Part shown: positions 1 to 6,898 of the stretch, one piece after another
Position numbering within the stretch: the first letter of the stretch is position 1
Layout of the letters: every line of letters starts with the position of its first letter
Source: Daejeonella sp.
GTDB lineage: Bacteria > Bacteroidota > Bacteroidia > Sphingobacteriales > Sphingobacteriaceae
Direction of reading: 5' to 3'
Length of the DNA stretch: 64,000 bases
Assembly (NCBI RefSeq): GCF_017495225.1
Contig: NZ_JAFEIG010000033.1
Coordinates: 124,001-188,000 of the forward strand
Notes under the pieces: generated by a model
Seen by the model: only the letters and a program-made list of their open reading frames with translations
What the model was told of the DNA's origin: nothing
The model's database searches: none
Position numbers and translations under genes: made by a program

Positions 1-1511
1 TTAACATCTCTATAATTGAAAAGATTTAATTGTTCATCCGCATTATTATTTTGTTGCTGCCTAATGGTAGCTTCGGCAGAGAAAGTCCTTGAAGGAGTTT
101 TAAAAATGTGTTGATAAGCAACTGTTCCGCCAATGTTTGGACGAGTACTGCTATTATTGTTATTATTAATTTGATCCTGGTTGATCAAGCCTTTTTGAAA
201 GTTTGTAGACTTGTTGAAACTTGTTGAATTGACAAAACTCAAGTTAGGAGAAAACTGAATATAATTGGCACTATCAATGGCATATTCTATTTCAAAACCA
301 ATGGTATGTGTTTTATTATTGGATTCAAAATTAGCATCCCTGTCAGAATTAGTTATCCCTAAAGTACTTATTGCTTGAGATCTGCTAATGGTTTGAGTAG
401 TATTATCGGTATAACTAAAATTATAATTAGCTAAAAAATCTATCTTTTCACCAAATTTATCTCGGTAGGTAAATGCTGGTGCGGTTCTTAAGTTGTTACC
501 TCCTGTTGCACTTCCACCACCACCACCAAGGCTTACTCCACTTCTTCCACCCTGGTTGGATGCTCCACCCAATCGGCCAATACTCGCATTTTGACCTGCA
601 ATTCCGTTAGGAGTTTTGAGTAAAGTTGTGTTTACTGTAATGGTTTGATTCTTATTGATACGGGTTAAGTTGGCACTACCTTCGTATTGATCGAGGGTTC
701 CAAGACCTGCGTTTAACCTTGCCATATTACCAACAGATTTATCTTGCCTTGTAGTAATATTCAACACCTTAGTTGGATCGCCATCTTTCACCCCAGTTCT
801 GGCAGCAGTATTTCCATAATCATCTACCATTTGAACCTTATCTACAATTTCTGCCGGTAAATTCTGAACTGCTGTAGCTACATCGCCACCATAAATATCT
901 TTACCATTTAATCGTGCTCTCGCCACAGATGTTCCATTTACAGTCACCGAACCATCATTACCCACTTGAACACCTTCCATTTTTTGCAATAACTCATCAA
1001 CAGTAGCCCCTTTTCTTACCACATAATCACTGGCTCGGTACTCTACCGTATCTGTTTTATATACAATTGATGGCGTACCATCAACAATAACCTCACTTAA
1101 TACTTTCTCATCATTTTTTAAGATGATAGGGTCTAAAGTAATTCGGGCGGTAGCATCATTGTATTTACCAGAAATAACCTTGCTAACATGGCCCAAAGAA
1201 GTTACTTGAACTTTAAAAACCCAGGATTTAACATTTTTAAAAATAAAAATCCCATCCTCGTTGGTTGATGTTTTAAGTGTGTCGGCAGTAGAAGTTAATG
1301 TTACCGTTGCACCAATAACCGTTTGATCTAGTGAATCTTTAACCACACCCGAGACTTGTCTAAGCGGAATAGGTTGGGGCGATGTTGCCGGAGGTCTTGG
1401 TGTGGATTGCGCAAAAAGCTGAGCAATTGTTAGGCTAAAAATCAATGTTAACAGAGCAATTTTAGCGTATTTTTTGCGCAAGAGACACGCCGATCTAGTT
1501 ATTAAATTCAT
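1..1511 (-). CDS. TonB-dependent receptor-type outer-membrane beta-barrel protein (N-terminal ~503 residues; 3' end outside window)
   Basis: The minus-strand frame is open from an ATG at 1511 to the window edge, so the C-terminal barrel is missing. Residues 1-35 form a signal peptide ending LFAQ. Residues ~50-125 look like a carboxypeptidase-regulatory-like beta-sandwich (VSGVVKDS, then VTSLGH). A plug-like segment follows near residues 165-205 (VDELLQKMEGVQV, then LNGKDIYGGD), then a Gly/Ser-rich stretch and strand-like repeats of the barrel. This is the 'outer membrane beta-barrel/TonB-dependent receptor' architecture of Bacteroidetes. It lies 18 bp after the glycine-rich secreted protein gene, so the two are probably co-transcribed. 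The substrate cannot be told, and no SusD partner is visible in the window. Confidence 0.88.
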   Translation of the reverse strand, partial: MNLITRSACLLRKKYAKIALLTLIFSLTIAQLFAQSTPRPPATSPQPIPLRQVSGVVKDSLDQTVIGATVTLTSTADTLKTSTNEDGIFIFKNVKSWVFKVQVTSLGHVSKVISGKYNDATARITLDPIILKNDEKVLSEVIVDGTPSIVYKTDTVEYRASDYVVRKGATVDELLQKMEGVQVGNDGSVTVNGTSVARARLNGKDIYGGDVATAVQNLPAEIVDKVQMVDDYGNTAARTGVKDGDPTKVLNITTRQDKSVGNMARLNAGLGTLDQYEGSANLTRINKNQTITVNTTLLKTPNGIAGQNASIGRLGGASNQGGRSGVSLGGGGGSATGGNNLRTAPAFTYRDKFGEKIDFLANYNFSYTDNTTQTISRSQAISTLGITNSDRDANFESNNKTHTIGFEIEYAIDSANYIQFSPNLSFVNSTSFNKSTNFQKGLINQDQINNNNNSSTRPNIGGTVAYQHIFKTPSRTFSAEATIRQQQNNNADEQLNLFNYRDV

Positions 1512-1529
1512 AATTCTTGATAAGAAATT

Positions 1530-2474
1530 CTAATTTCCTTTAGTTAAAATATATTTACCCCAAAAATCTGTCGGAGTGATTAAATCCTGGAAGTTGAAAT
1601 TGCCCATTCCGCCTCCCATTCCACCACCCATTCCGCCACTACCTTCAACTCGTACCACCGATACTTCACTTGAACCACCACCGGGTCTGCCACCGCCGGA
1701 AAAACCTCCAAAATTGATTTGTAAGCCATTAAGCTTAATATTGTATGAGAACTCTTTAGGATTATCAGCCGACATTTCTAATAATTCCAAAGGAATGGAA
1801 GCTTCATACATAAAAACTCCCTCATCACTAATAGAAGCCATTGTTTTAATACTGTATTCATTATAAATAGAAATTAAGCTATCCGGAATATCCTTAAAGC
1901 CGAAAACTTTAATTTCTTTGGCGCTCGCTAATTGTGTTCTGGCTATGGCCCTTTGTAATGAGTCTCTTTGTGCCGGACTCATATCCTGAAAGCGGCCAAA
2001 ACCACCAGCACCACCCGGCATTCCTCTAACTACCGTAGTTGCACCACCTCCACCTGGTGTACCCGATACTGTAACAGAACGATTTGCACCACCACCAGGG
2101 CCACGTTGTCTGTTTATAACCGGATAAATGACTTTGAAGCTTTCCTTATCACTTTTTTTACCTGATGGATTGACCGTTAAGGTAATTCCACCTAACATGA
2201 TTTTATTATTATTCGTTAAATCTTTTGATTGAATCGCTAAGTATAAGTTTTTCGCATCGTTAGCAATAGTATAAGTCAGGTTTGTACTTTTATTCGTGGC
2301 TTTAAAGTTGTTTTCCCACTCATTATGCTTTCCATCAACTTTAACACCAGATGCCCAAACGCTAAGGTCTTGAACATCACTTAATTTTTGAGCTTGTGTT
2401 ACAGTTAATGATGTTGCAATTAAACAAATAGTGCTTAAAGCGATTTTTCTAAGTTTTAAAATGTTGGCTCTCAT
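1530..2474 (-). CDS. Glycine-rich secreted protein with CBM9-like fold
   Basis: A 314-residue protein with an N-terminal signal peptide ending VTQAQ (about residue 29). The first ~100 residues (VDGKHNEWENNF, then LYLAIQSKD) and the C-terminal TPTDFWGKYIL resemble the CBM9/DOMON-like beta-sandwich seen in many Bacteroidetes periplasmic or surface proteins. Two Gly-rich low-complexity segments interrupt the fold, at about residues 124-160 and 255-295, the second with GGGMGGGMG repeats. It is the first gene of a probable operon with the TonB-type barrel at 1-1511, so it may act with that receptor at the cell surface. The fold is inferred from motifs and the function is unknown. It could equally be filed as a hypothetical GLPGLI-like companion. 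Confidence 0.75.
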   Translation of the reverse strand: MRANILKLRKIALSTICLIATSLTVTQAQKLSDVQDLSVWASGVKVDGKHNEWENNFKATNKSTNLTYTIANDAKNLYLAIQSKDLTNNNKIMLGGITLTVNPSGKKSDKESFKVIYPVINRQRGPGGGANRSVTVSGTPGGGGATTVVRGMPGGAGGFGRFQDMSPAQRDSLQRAIARTQLASAKEIKVFGFKDIPDSLISIYNEYSIKTMASISDEGVFMYEASIPLELLEMSADNPKEFSYNIKLNGLQINFGGFSGGGRPGGGSSEVSVVRVEGSGGMGGGMGGGMGNFNFQDLITPTDFWGKYILTKGN

Positions 2475-2837
2475 TTTATTCGATTTTAATAAGTTTATAA
2501 TCTTTTGACTCTATAAAAAATTCAGTTTAAATGCATCTGATACATATAAAACAATAACAGATCATTTATTAGCCTGAAAAAATTTTGATAAAAGGTTAAT
2601 AGTAGCTGGAATATTTCTAGTACACTGGTTTGTTAGACAAAACTAACCATAAATGGTTTAAAGAGTTGTTAATTTTATTTAGTGTTCGGTAAATATTCTA
2701 TGACAATAAGTCTTTGCTATGGGCTCATCTATTTTAATCAGACAGATAGGCTTAGGTTTTTCCTTCCTAAAGCTGCCCTTTTTTAGGGATCATAATACCT
2801 GCATAATTTGCTCTTCTGATTGTCTATTTTTTTCATT

Positions 2838-2881
2838 CTAACTAAATTATTAGTCAATATTATGACTAAATTTTTAGTTAG
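2838..2881. repeat. Imperfect 19-bp inverted repeat
   Basis: Arms 2838-2856 and 2863-2881 match at 16 of 19 positions around a six-base loop. The core is TTAGTCA paired with TGACTAA, flanked by CTAACTAAA paired with TTTAGTTAG. There is no T-tract typical of a terminator and no adjacent coding frame, so an operator or the relic of a mobile-element end is possible. It lies about 110 bp beyond the island's left edge. Confidence 0.55.
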
Positions 2882-2941
2882 ACAAACTTTTTTTGAAAAT
2901 AATTTTTTAATAAATGGGAAAAATGGATTGTTTTTAAACAG

Positions 2942-2966
2942 AAAATGCACCTAGGAGGTGCATTTT
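2942..2966. terminator. Perfect 11-bp hairpin, probable intrinsic terminator
   Basis: Arms AAAATGCACCT and AGGTGCATTTT pair perfectly around a three-base AGG loop, with A and T runs on the two sides so it could work in both directions. It lies 27 bp beyond the stop of the DUF4270 pseudogene on the minus strand. It may be the original terminator of that ancestral gene, now ending transcription of the 3238-6326 operon. Confidence 0.7.
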
Positions 2967-2993
2967 GATGATTATGTATTGAAGAATTAATTC

Positions 2994-3211
2994 TTAATTA
3001 ATCTTAAATAAATAATATTAAGCTTCATTTTATAGCTTAGGCCTGCTTTACCGCTACCAATTACCGCGCTGGTAGCTGTTGCTCCAGAAGGTAACGGAAC
3101 CACTTTGGCGCTTATAATTGATTAGCACTGGTGCGATATAAGTGTCCTATTGCTTTGTTCTACCTCTAAGCATATCTTGGATATAGGTGCTAATTAGAAA
3201 TTTATAGCATT
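2994..3211 (-). pseudogene. Decayed copy of the 3' end of a DUF4270 gene
   Basis: This stretch aligns base for base with 6899-7116, the last ~72 codons of the intact DUF4270 gene, starting from the shared TTA stop complement. Shared blocks include ATAATATTAAG, GCCTGCTTTACC and GTTGCTCCAGAAGGTA. By eye roughly four fifths of bases match. A one-base loss near 3007 and a one-base gain near 3100-3113 shift the frame, and there is no upstream coding part. It is therefore a non-functional remnant. It lies directly downstream of the DUF1573 gene and forms the left member of a direct-repeat pair around the accessory island. Confidence 0.85.
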
Positions 3212-3237
3212 TGACCTATAAAGAGAATTGTACATTC

Positions 3238-3600
3238 TTAATCAAGTACAGTTCCTTTAATTGTCAATTTATCATATTCATTTACTGTGTTTGTGATAAC
3301 TATAATATCTTTTGAAATGGGACCTTTAAATCCCTTACTATTAAATTTGATAATAATTGGTTTCGTTTCCAATGGCTTTATCATTTTTGGAGAACTTGCG
3401 GTAGTACATCCACATGTTGTACTCACAGAATAAATAATTAGAGGAGTCTTTTTAGAGGTGTTGGTGAGATTAAATTGAACAACAATTTCACTACCTTCCT
3501 TAATACTTCGAAAATCATGCTCTTTTTTATCAAATTTTATAGTAGGTGCATCGGTAATAATCATGCTAATGAAAACCATTAAAAAACTTAGTATTTTCAT
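3238..3600 (-). CDS. DUF1573 domain secreted protein
   Basis: A 120-residue protein with a hydrophobic N-terminal segment (residues 1-15). It is almost entirely one Ig-like DUF1573 domain: KKEHDFRSIKEGSEI, FNLTNTS, then the typical TTCGCTTASSP Cys-Gly-Cys motif near residues 61-72 and KPIIIKFNSKG. DUF1573 proteins are common in Bacteroidetes and are exported; their biochemical role is not established. The gene begins 1 bp after the stop of the preceding gene (3602), so it is the last gene of the island operon. Transcription then runs into the DUF4270 remnant and the hairpin at 2942-2966. Confidence 0.85.
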   Translation of the reverse strand: MKILSFLMVFISMIITDAPTIKFDKKEHDFRSIKEGSEIVVQFNLTNTSKKTPLIIYSVSTTCGCTTASSPKMIKPLETKPIIIKFNSKGFKGPISKDIIVITNTVNEYDKLTIKGTVLD

Positions 3601-3601
3601 A

Positions 3602-4912
3602 TTATTTATATCTATTGTTAAATTCTCTAAACTTTTTGTAAATATCTACACCCTGTGCTTTTAGATCACTTTTCACTTTCTCCAGTTCATAAAATGGTGG
3701 ATAGGGTAATTCCTTTTTCCAAAATTCTTCGTTGTATATTGAATTCTCTGAGAAAATAAACTCTCTATTGTAATGACAAGCTCTTACAGGAAACTCATAA
3801 ATTATTTTAGAATCATATCTAATCTCAAGTTCTTTTGTACTTTGATTATTTAGGTTGTAATTAGAGAAATAAAATTCTAATCGTTTCTCTATAATCTGTT
3901 CCGGTTTATTTTTTAAAATATAAGTGACATTACATCCTAAAAAAGCTGGCACAGTTTTATTATTTTCATTCGTTGTAAAAGTTAACTCACCACTAATTGA
4001 GAGGATTTTAAATTTTTCATCTTCAGCATTATATCCCTTTAAAGCTTTATTGAAATGCTCGGCACTAAATATGAATTTTTGCAATTTCAAAGTTTCTTCA
4101 TCAATATATACTTTGCCCTTTGATCCGATTATACTAGCATAGATATCTAATCTTCTCCATTGTTTAGATTTTAGGTAATTAATTTTTTCGGGCTTAGGGT
4201 TATATGAGATTTCAACTAAGTCGCTTTTACCATCATTTATAATTTTATCAATTTTCCAATTAAATGAATCGTAGAAACTCATAAAATTAAAAAGTAGATA
4301 TTTACTAATATTATTTGCTGCCACAAGCCAATTAACCTGATGAAGACCTAGTTTTTTATCTATCGAAATATTGAGAGATCTTACATGTTCAGTTTTAAAT
4401 ATGAAGTTGTTTGAATTAACATTATCGTAATTTCCTAATCCTTCAAAGTGGTAAAGTCCAAATGCTTCATTAAAATCTATATATCTCTTGTTTATTTTTG
4501 TAAATTCTCGATAGAAAAAATTGGCATCAAAAGGATTCTGTTCAATATTTAATGGATGTGCTGCTGCATGTTTAAGTTTGAAATCTCTAAACTCTAATGG
4601 TTTTACCAATACTTCATTTAAATTATAGCTAGCAGGATTTAGACTTAGTAATCGAACCAATTGATCGATTACAAAAGTTTTAGTCTGGTAACCAACACAA
4701 CTTACTGTTATTTTACTTATTGAGTCTGGCAACATAAAAGTCCCACTAGTATCAGACACGGATAGAAAATTACCACTCTTTATAGTTACATAAGGTATTG
4801 GATCTTTACTTTGAGCATCAATAATTTTATAACTTTTAGATTGAGCTAAGATATTTCCAGAATAAATGACAAGGGTAATAACCCAATAAACCAATGCTAT
4901 TTTTTTAATCAT
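3602..4912 (-). CDS. CarboxypepD_reg-like domain protein, exported
   Basis: A 436-residue protein with a signal peptide (about residues 1-23, ending ILAQ). Residues ~27-85 match the carboxypeptidase-D regulatory-like beta-sandwich (KIIDAQSKDPIPYVTIKSG, then VSCVGYQTK) and are followed by LNEVLVKPL. The remaining ~330 residues lack a recognisable barrel or plug and are rich in beta-strand and aromatic residues. Proteins of this shape are usually annotated 'carboxypeptidase-like regulatory domain-containing protein'. The start overlaps the end of the upstream gene by 8 bp, which indicates translational coupling within the island operon. It is more AT-rich than the housekeeping genes. The function is unknown; an outer-membrane or periplasmic location is inferred. 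Confidence 0.8.
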   Translation of the reverse strand: MIKKIALVYWVITLVIYSGNILAQSKSYKIIDAQSKDPIPYVTIKSGNFLSVSDTSGTFMLPDSISKITVSCVGYQTKTFVIDQLVRLLSLNPASYNLNEVLVKPLEFRDFKLKHAAAHPLNIEQNPFDANFFYREFTKINKRYIDFNEAFGLYHFEGLGNYDNVNSNNFIFKTEHVRSLNISIDKKLGLHQVNWLVAANNISKYLLFNFMSFYDSFNWKIDKIINDGKSDLVEISYNPKPEKINYLKSKQWRRLDIYASIIGSKGKVYIDEETLKLQKFIFSAEHFNKALKGYNAEDEKFKILSISGELTFTTNENNKTVPAFLGCNVTYILKNKPEQIIEKRLEFYFSNYNLNNQSTKELEIRYDSKIIYEFPVRACHYNREFIFSENSIYNEEFWKKELPYPPFYELEKVKSDLKAQGVDIYKKFREFNNRYK

Positions 4913-6053
4913 AATTAATTTTTAGTCTAAAAATGGTTAATTTATCCTCATAACTAGTATTGTTTTTGTAAAACAGAAAGTATGGTGCAATGTATCCTAT
5001 AACTTCTAGATCTTTATCTAAGATGAATTCATTCACAAGATTAAATTCTTTGTAAACTTGCACTCCTAAATGATTACTATTGTTTTTCCCTGTTTTGAAG
5101 AATCTAACGGCGATTTTGTCATCGTTTGTTATTAATTGTTTAAAGTATCCATACTCATTTTTAAACTTAAGTGGTAGCTCTGAGTCGAAAGCATCACTAA
5201 GTTTTGTAGTTTCTTTATAGTCATTTTTAAATTCTTCAGGTTTAAAACCGAATTTGAACAATGTATTGAGTGCTGTATCAACCAAATAAACAGATGTGTC
5301 AGCTTCATGATTAATATAAATTTTCTTATTTTTCAGGTAATAACTGTTACTTGTCAAAAATGGATAATTCTTATTTTCTGAATATGAGGATGGCCAATTG
5401 TTAAAAAGTTTTTCAACTTTAAAAGATGTTATATTCAACAATGCAAAGTTGTATGCTATTTTATAATATTTATTTGTGTTAAATGCATTTAAATTAGGCA
5501 ATTCCATTTCTATCGGGATAATTAATTTGTTATTAAAGCCCTGATAGCTTTTCATTGCGCCGTAATTTAATTGATAAAACATGATTTGCTCTGGATTTGG
5601 ATTTTCAGTATCAATATCCAAAATATTTGGTTTGAAATGTATTTTACTGCTTTCTAAAAGATTAAATTTTCTATCAAATTTATATATGAATATATTGTCT
5701 GTGATATAAAAATAGTTTTGCAGATAGCTTATTGAGTATAATTCACCCATTTGAGGAAAATTTTTCTTACCTAAAAAAGTATTCTCTAGGATGCCCTCAG
5801 AATTATATACCTTGATGATTGCAAACAATTTATCTATGAAATAAATTTTTGAATCTATTTCTTTCACAAAATAATTGTTGGAGTTATTATTAATATTTAG
5901 CCTGATTGAGTCTAAAAAAATATTCTCTTTAATTATGTCTTTATTTCCAACATGTTTAGCGTATTTCTCGACTTCCTTTTGTTTACAAAAGGTAAAAAGC
6001 AATGTTGACATTAAAATCAACATTGCTTTTTCTTTAAGATTCTTAAGTTTCAT
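4905..6053 (-). CDS. Predicted exported beta-propeller-like protein
   Basis: A 382-residue protein with a Lys-rich N-terminus and hydrophobic segment (residues 10-22) ending in FTFC. This would be a poor lipobox, so lipid attachment is uncertain. The body is a run of short strand-like units with repeated 'K-I-Y-F-I' and 'FYITDNIFIYKFD' patterns, as in the six-bladed propeller, DUF4221 and BF3164 groups of Bacteroidetes lipoproteins. I cannot say which family it belongs to. It is the second gene of the operon, 30 bp after the small Cys-rich peptide gene and overlapping the next gene by 8 bp. In Bacteroides, similar propeller lipoproteins sit beside small NVEALA-type peptides, so a functional pair is an attractive inference. 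Confidence 0.65.
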   Translation of the reverse strand: MKLKNLKEKAMLILMSTLLFTFCKQKEVEKYAKHVGNKDIIKENIFLDSIRLNINNNSNNYFVKEIDSKIYFIDKLFAIIKVYNSEGILENTFLGKKNFPQMGELYSISYLQNYFYITDNIFIYKFDRKFNLLESSKIHFKPNILDIDTENPNPEQIMFYQLNYGAMKSYQGFNNKLIIPIEMELPNLNAFNTNKYYKIAYNFALLNITSFKVEKLFNNWPSSYSENKNYPFLTSNSYYLKNKKIYINHEADTSVYLVDTALNTLFKFGFKPEEFKNDYKETTKLSDAFDSELPLKFKNEYGYFKQLITNDDKIAVRFFKTGKNNSNHLGVQVYKEFNLVNEFILDKDLEVIGYIAPYFLFYKNNTSYEDKLTIFRLKINYD

Positions 6054-6083
6054 TTATAAATCACTTGACGAAAACATAAAATC

Positions 6084-6326
6084 TTAACATGACGAACCGC
6101 GTTCACCACAGGCGGCACGAAAGGAAAAACATGAACCAGACTGACAAGTTCCATTTTTGCATCTGTTTTGCGGAGTTTCAGGACAAACAGCATCGATTAT
6201 TGCTTCAATTGCTTCAGCAATTGTGCCAGGGTCAATAGCTTTTGCCTTATTCGGAAAAAAGCTCGTTGTCATTACAAAAAGTAAAACTAACGTTACTGAA
6301 AATTTTGTAAATACATTACTTTTCAT
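6084..6326 (-). CDS. Small secreted six-cysteine peptide (80 aa precursor)
   Basis: I place the start at the ATG at 6326 rather than the upstream ATG at 6353, because it directly precedes a standard signal peptide (hydrophobic core SVTLVLLFVMTT, cleavage after NKAKA at residue 30) and follows an A-rich stretch. The predicted mature product has 50 residues, with cysteines at mature positions 18, 26, 31, 36, 43 and 50; the last residue is Cys. The first 15 mature residues (IDPGTIAEAIEAIID) look like an amphipathic helix. The layout resembles NVEALA-type or bacteriocin-like peptides but no family signature is clear. It is the first gene of the island operon and faces the XRE regulator. Disulfide pairing and any further processing are unknown. 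Confidence 0.7.
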   Translation of the reverse strand: MKSNVFTKFSVTLVLLFVMTTSFFPNKAKAIDPGTIAEAIEAIIDAVCPETPQNRCKNGTCQSGSCFSFRAACGERGSSC

Positions 6327-6428
6327 TGTTTTAAAATTATTTGTTATTTCCATTATCTTAAAGGGATGGAATTTTCCTTATCTGTTGGCCTAACATTAAT
6401 TCTAAATTAGAAAGTATGAAAATAAAAA

Positions 6429-6440
6429 ATGCCAAGGCAT
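6429..6440. promoter_or_regulatory. Short palindrome, candidate operator for the XRE regulator
   Basis: ATGCC and GGCAT are separated by two bases, giving a 12-base near-palindrome. It lies in the divergent gap between the peptide gene (start 6326) and the XRE gene (start 6500). A two-base gap is too small for a good RNA hairpin, so a dimeric DNA-binding protein is the simpler reading. This is inference from position and symmetry only. Confidence 0.35.
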
Positions 6441-6499
6441 AATGGGCAAAATTTTAAACTTTTATTATATTTATTTTATATTAAGTAAAAAAATATAAT

Positions 6500-6736
6500 A
6501 TGGGGGAGGTAAATTCTATTTTAGGTTTTAAACTCAGGAAGTTAAGAGTCAATAGTAATTACAGTCAATTATTTGTTGCAAATTGTTTAGGAATTAGTCG
6601 AAATGCTTATGTAGGGTGGGAGAATGGTACAATAAATTTTACATTAGAACAAATTCAACGTGTTTGTGAGTTTTATAATATTGATATTATAGAATTTTTA
6701 AAAGAAATACCATCAAACAAAAATAACATTCTTTAG
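6500..6736 (+). CDS. XRE-family helix-turn-helix regulator
   Basis: A 78-residue protein that is essentially one HTH_3/XRE domain. The segments are LGFKLRKLRVNSNYSQLFVANCLGISR, a recognition-helix region NAYVGWENGTINFTLEQIQRVCEFY, and a short acidic and Asn-rich tail. The core WENG is typical of Cro/C1-like repressors that bind as dimers. It is transcribed away from the Cys-rich peptide operon, the usual arrangement for a local regulator. It has no extra sensor domain. The ATG at 6500 is followed at once by a G-rich run (GGGGGAGG) inside the coding sequence; no better start is seen downstream. Confidence 0.88.
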   Translation: MGEVNSILGFKLRKLRVNSNYSQLFVANCLGISRNAYVGWENGTINFTLEQIQRVCEFYNIDIIEFLKEIPSNKNNIL

Positions 6737-6820
6737 CGTTTGCAAAACCGCTTTATTCTACACAACAATTATTGAATAAGGATAAACCAGGGGCTGGCTT
6801 CAAATTATTTTAAAAACAAA

Positions 6821-6872
6821 ATTCCTTTAAAATAAATCATACGCTTTTGCGATATAATCATTTTAAAGGAAT
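6821..6872. terminator. Inverted repeat, probable bidirectional terminator
   Basis: Perfect 13-bp arms ATTCCTTTAAAAT (6821-6833) and ATTTTAAAGGAAT (6860-6872) enclose 26 bases that contain a small CGC/GCG inner hairpin. On the minus strand the arm is followed by a TTTTGTTTTT run, 27 bp after the DUF4270 stop. It also separates the convergent XRE gene. Confidence 0.6.
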
Positions 6873-6898
6873 ATGATTGTTATCTAGGTTTAAGACTC

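Larger units (their letters stand above)
2475..2993. other. Intergenic region with an imperfect palindrome and a hairpin terminator
   Basis: I see no convincing gene in these 519 bases. They contain a 19-bp imperfect inverted repeat at 2838-2881, described separately, and a perfect 11-bp hairpin at 2942-2966. A TAGTTTTG on the minus strand near 2635-2642 resembles a Bacteroidetes -7 element for the gene starting at 2474, but no TTTG lies at the expected upstream distance. Confidence 0.6.
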
